Positions 62,509-64,000 of a stretch of 64,000 bases of DNA are shown here, piece by piece. The stretch spans positions 124,001 through 188,000 of the forward strand of contig JAFAFL010000137.1 of assembly GCA_023423535.1 (NCBI GenBank), given 5' to 3'. Origin of the DNA: Pseudomonadota bacterium (lineage in GTDB: Bacteria > Myxococcota > Myxococcia > Myxococcales > Myxococcaceae). The position numbers were made by a program, and so were the translations under genes. The notes under the pieces were generated by a model. It ran no database searches. It worked only from the letters and a program-made list of their open reading frames with translations, and was not told the DNA's origin. The number at the start of each line of letters is the position of its first letter. The first letter of the stretch is position 1.

Positions 62509-63446
62509 GGCGCGCGCTCGTCACCGCGGCGCTCGTCTCGCTTTCGTTCGCGCTGGCCGCGTGTCGCAAGGACGCCGAGCCGCCTCCGGTCGTTGAGACA
62601 CCGCAGGGAGAGCCGGAGCCCACCGGCCCGTGCCTCAAGTGGAACGCGCAGGCGCAGCGCGTGGGCAGCGTGCCCGAGCAGCTGGAGGAACTCTCCGGGC
62701 TCGTGGCCAGCCGCCGGCTCCCCGGCATCCTGTGGGCGCACAACGACTCGGGGCATGCGGCCGAGCTGTTCGCGCTGCGCGAAACCGGTGAGATCGTCGC
62801 GCGATTTCTCTTCGAGGGCGTAACGCCGGCGGACGTGGAGGACGTGGCAACAGGTCCCTGCATTGGTGACCCGTCGCGAACCTGCGTGTTCCTCGCGGAC
62901 ATCGGAGACAACCTCAAGCGGCGCGCGAACGTGCAATTGCTCGAGGTGGACGAGCCCGCCGAACTCCCCGCCGCGTCAGAGCCCGTCACCCTCACCGCGC
63001 GCACGTATCGCTTTCGCTATGCAGACGGCCCGGTGGACGCGGAGTCGCTGGTGATCGATCCGGTCACCGGTACGCCACACGTGATCACCAAGGTGTGGGA
63101 AAGCCTCGGTGACGTTCACCGGCTTCGCGGACTGGGTGACGAAGAGATCACCGCCGAGCGGGTGGGCACGCTCACCGCACCCGGTGACGCGCGTTGGGCG
63201 ACGGCGGCGGACGTCTCGCCGGATGGTTCCCGTCTGCTGGTGCGCTCCTATGGAGGCGTGTGGGAGCTGCGCGGTGGCTCGGGTGCGCAGACGATCGAGA
63301 CCCTCCTTCAGAGGCCGGCGCTGCCGGTGACCTCCGCCTCCCAGCCGCAGTCCGAGGCGATCGCGTACCTGCCGGAGGGGCGCGCGTATCTGCTCGGCAC
63401 CGAAGGGGTGGGCGAGGGCCTGTTCCGCGTCGACTGCCGGGACTGA
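62505..63446 (+). CDS. Lipoprotein of the HNDSG/DIGDN family
   Basis: A 313-residue product from GTG overlapping the Nudix stop. Signal ALVTAALVSLSFALAAC with lipobox LAAC. The mature protein contains GILWAHNDSGHAAELFAL, VEDVATGPC and VFLADIGDN, which I recall as a conserved but uncharacterised secreted family, perhaps a beta-propeller (repeated TYRFRYADG, VSPDGSRLLVRSYG). Function unknown. Confidence 0.78.
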   Translation: MRRALVTAALVSLSFALAACRKDAEPPPVVETPQGEPEPTGPCLKWNAQAQRVGSVPEQLEELSGLVASRRLPGILWAHNDSGHAAELFALRETGEIVARFLFEGVTPADVEDVATGPCIGDPSRTCVFLADIGDNLKRRANVQLLEVDEPAELPAASEPVTLTARTYRFRYADGPVDAESLVIDPVTGTPHVITKVWESLGDVHRLRGLGDEEITAERVGTLTAPGDARWATAADVSPDGSRLLVRSYGGVWELRGGSGAQTIETLLQRPALPVTSASQPQSEAIAYLPEGRAYLLGTEGVGEGLFRVDCRD

Positions 63447-63481
63447 TCGTCCCTTACCCGTCTCACACCGTCCGCGAATTG

Positions 63482-63563
63482 ACCCACGCCCATTGACGCT
63501 CGGGCGCCTGTGCACATCTTTGCGACCGGAACTGCCGCCGGGGGCGGACAGGCGGGCGTGGGT
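63482..63563. other. Long-range inverted repeat upstream of the second ftsH
   Basis: ACCCACGCCC (63482-63491) is the reverse complement of GGGCGTGGGT (63554-63563), 62 nt apart; each is flanked by TTG/TCAA-like bases. A TTGACG at 63493-63498 could be a -35. The stretch could fold in the ftsH leader or bind a regulator. Confidence 0.35.
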
Positions 63564-63606
63564 TGTCAATCAGGGTCACGGGGTACGGAGGGGTGGAGAG
63601 TCGCCG

Positions 63607-64000
63607 ATGAATCAGAACGAGCCGAGCGTCAATCCGAGGAACAAGAAGCCGGACAAGGCGCCGCAGCCTCCGCAGGGACCGAAGCCCTTCCGATTTGGCT
63701 CACCCGTCGGCTACATCCTCTTGCTGGTGCTGGCGTTCTTCCTGCTGCGCGGCGTCTTCGAGGACGTCGGCGTGCGGCGGGTGACCTACAGCCAGTTCAA
63801 GCAGGCCGTGGCGGAGGGCACCTTCGTCCGCGTGGTGATCGAGGGCCAGTCGGTGCGCGGGTATCTGCCGCCGCAGACAGCGGCCGCGCCGGAGGGAGCG
63901 GAGCCGGGCGTTCGGAGCGAACCGGCGCAGCTGCCCTGGACCGCGCACCGCGTGCCGGGTGACGAGGAGAGCCTGCTGCGGCTGCTGGAGGAGAAGAACA
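63607..64000 (+). CDS. ftsH: Second FtsH-like membrane protease, 5' end only
   Basis: The 131 visible codons begin MNQNEPSVNPRNKKPDKAPQ, followed by a membrane segment (VGYILLLVLAFFLLRGVF) and the FtsH-ext domain (VTYSQFKQAVAEGTFVRVVI, ESLLRLLEEKN). GGAGAG lies 6 nt before the ATG. The protease and AAA+ parts are outside the window, so catalytic state is unknown. It differs strongly from the first ftsH at 35336 and is probably a paralog with another role. Confidence 0.85.
   Translation, partial: MNQNEPSVNPRNKKPDKAPQPPQGPKPFRFGSPVGYILLLVLAFFLLRGVFEDVGVRRVTYSQFKQAVAEGTFVRVVIEGQSVRGYLPPQTAAAPEGAEPGVRSEPAQLPWTAHRVPGDEESLLRLLEEKN

Overview
The window is about 70% GC and almost gap-free, and it looks like chromosome of a flagellated member of the Myxococcota (Anaeromyxobacter/Vulgatibacter-like rather than Myxococcus). 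Supporting signs are a MYXO-CTERM-type C-terminal sorting signal, tandem short 'KQSLYFPE' proteins typical of the phylum, many lipoproteins with choice-of-anchor-D repeats, sigma-54 promoters with a NtrC-type activator, and a full flagellar basal-body cluster. I saw no tRNA, rRNA, CRISPR array, insertion sequence or prophage. Taxonomy is inference.

Layout: 1-10.8 kb is a leftward flagellar operon (unknown secreted protein, flgB, flgC, fliE, fliF, fliG, fliH, fliI, a MotE-like gene in the fliJ slot, fliK, flgD, flgE cut by the edge), preceded by a strong sigma-54 -24/-12 match. 11.4-15.5 kb is a rightward lysine-degradation operon (kamD, kamE, kal, kce), every junction a 4-nt stop/start overlap, with a small predicted exported protein between kamD and kamE. 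15.5-16.3 kb is a FitAB/VapBC-type toxin-antitoxin pair with its own promoter. 16.3-22.2 kb holds a DUF2293 protein, small envelope proteins, a carboxyltransferase, a lipoprotein, a DUF1801 protein and an SDR-like protein without the catalytic Tyr. 22.3-33.5 kb holds a CHASE/PAS hybrid-input histidine kinase, a ChaN-like protein divergent from a TonB-dependent receptor, a lipoprotein that is only the nucleotide-binding half of a 5'-nucleotidase, two tandem RHH-like proteins and a large lipoprotein.

33.9-47.2 kb is a conserved housekeeping block (tilS, ftsH, folP, then glmM, pdxJ, nnr, tsaE), interrupted after folP by a MYXO-CTERM surface protein and an opposing ZIP transporter. 47.2-52.3 kb is the most interesting signalling locus: a leftward operon of NtrC-type regulator, histidine kinase and coiled-coil lipoprotein (the same three parts as GlrR-GlrK-QseG of enterobacteria), divergent from a membrane glycosyltransferase that has its own sigma-54 promoter and upstream palindromes. 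52.4-57.5 kb is a leftward group of beta-CASP nuclease, hutU, hutI and a class II amidotransferase. 57.6-63.4 kb holds a 1086-residue lipoprotein with a VWA domain, a Cys-rich lipoprotein, a Nudix hydrolase and another lipoprotein; a second ftsH starts at the right edge.

Recurrent feature: several genes have a -10-like hexamer only 7-11 nt before the start codon, suggesting leaderless or nearly leaderless transcripts. Starts were moved from the longest open frame to internal codons wherever a ribosome-binding site, signal peptide, promoter or 4-nt overlap argued for it.
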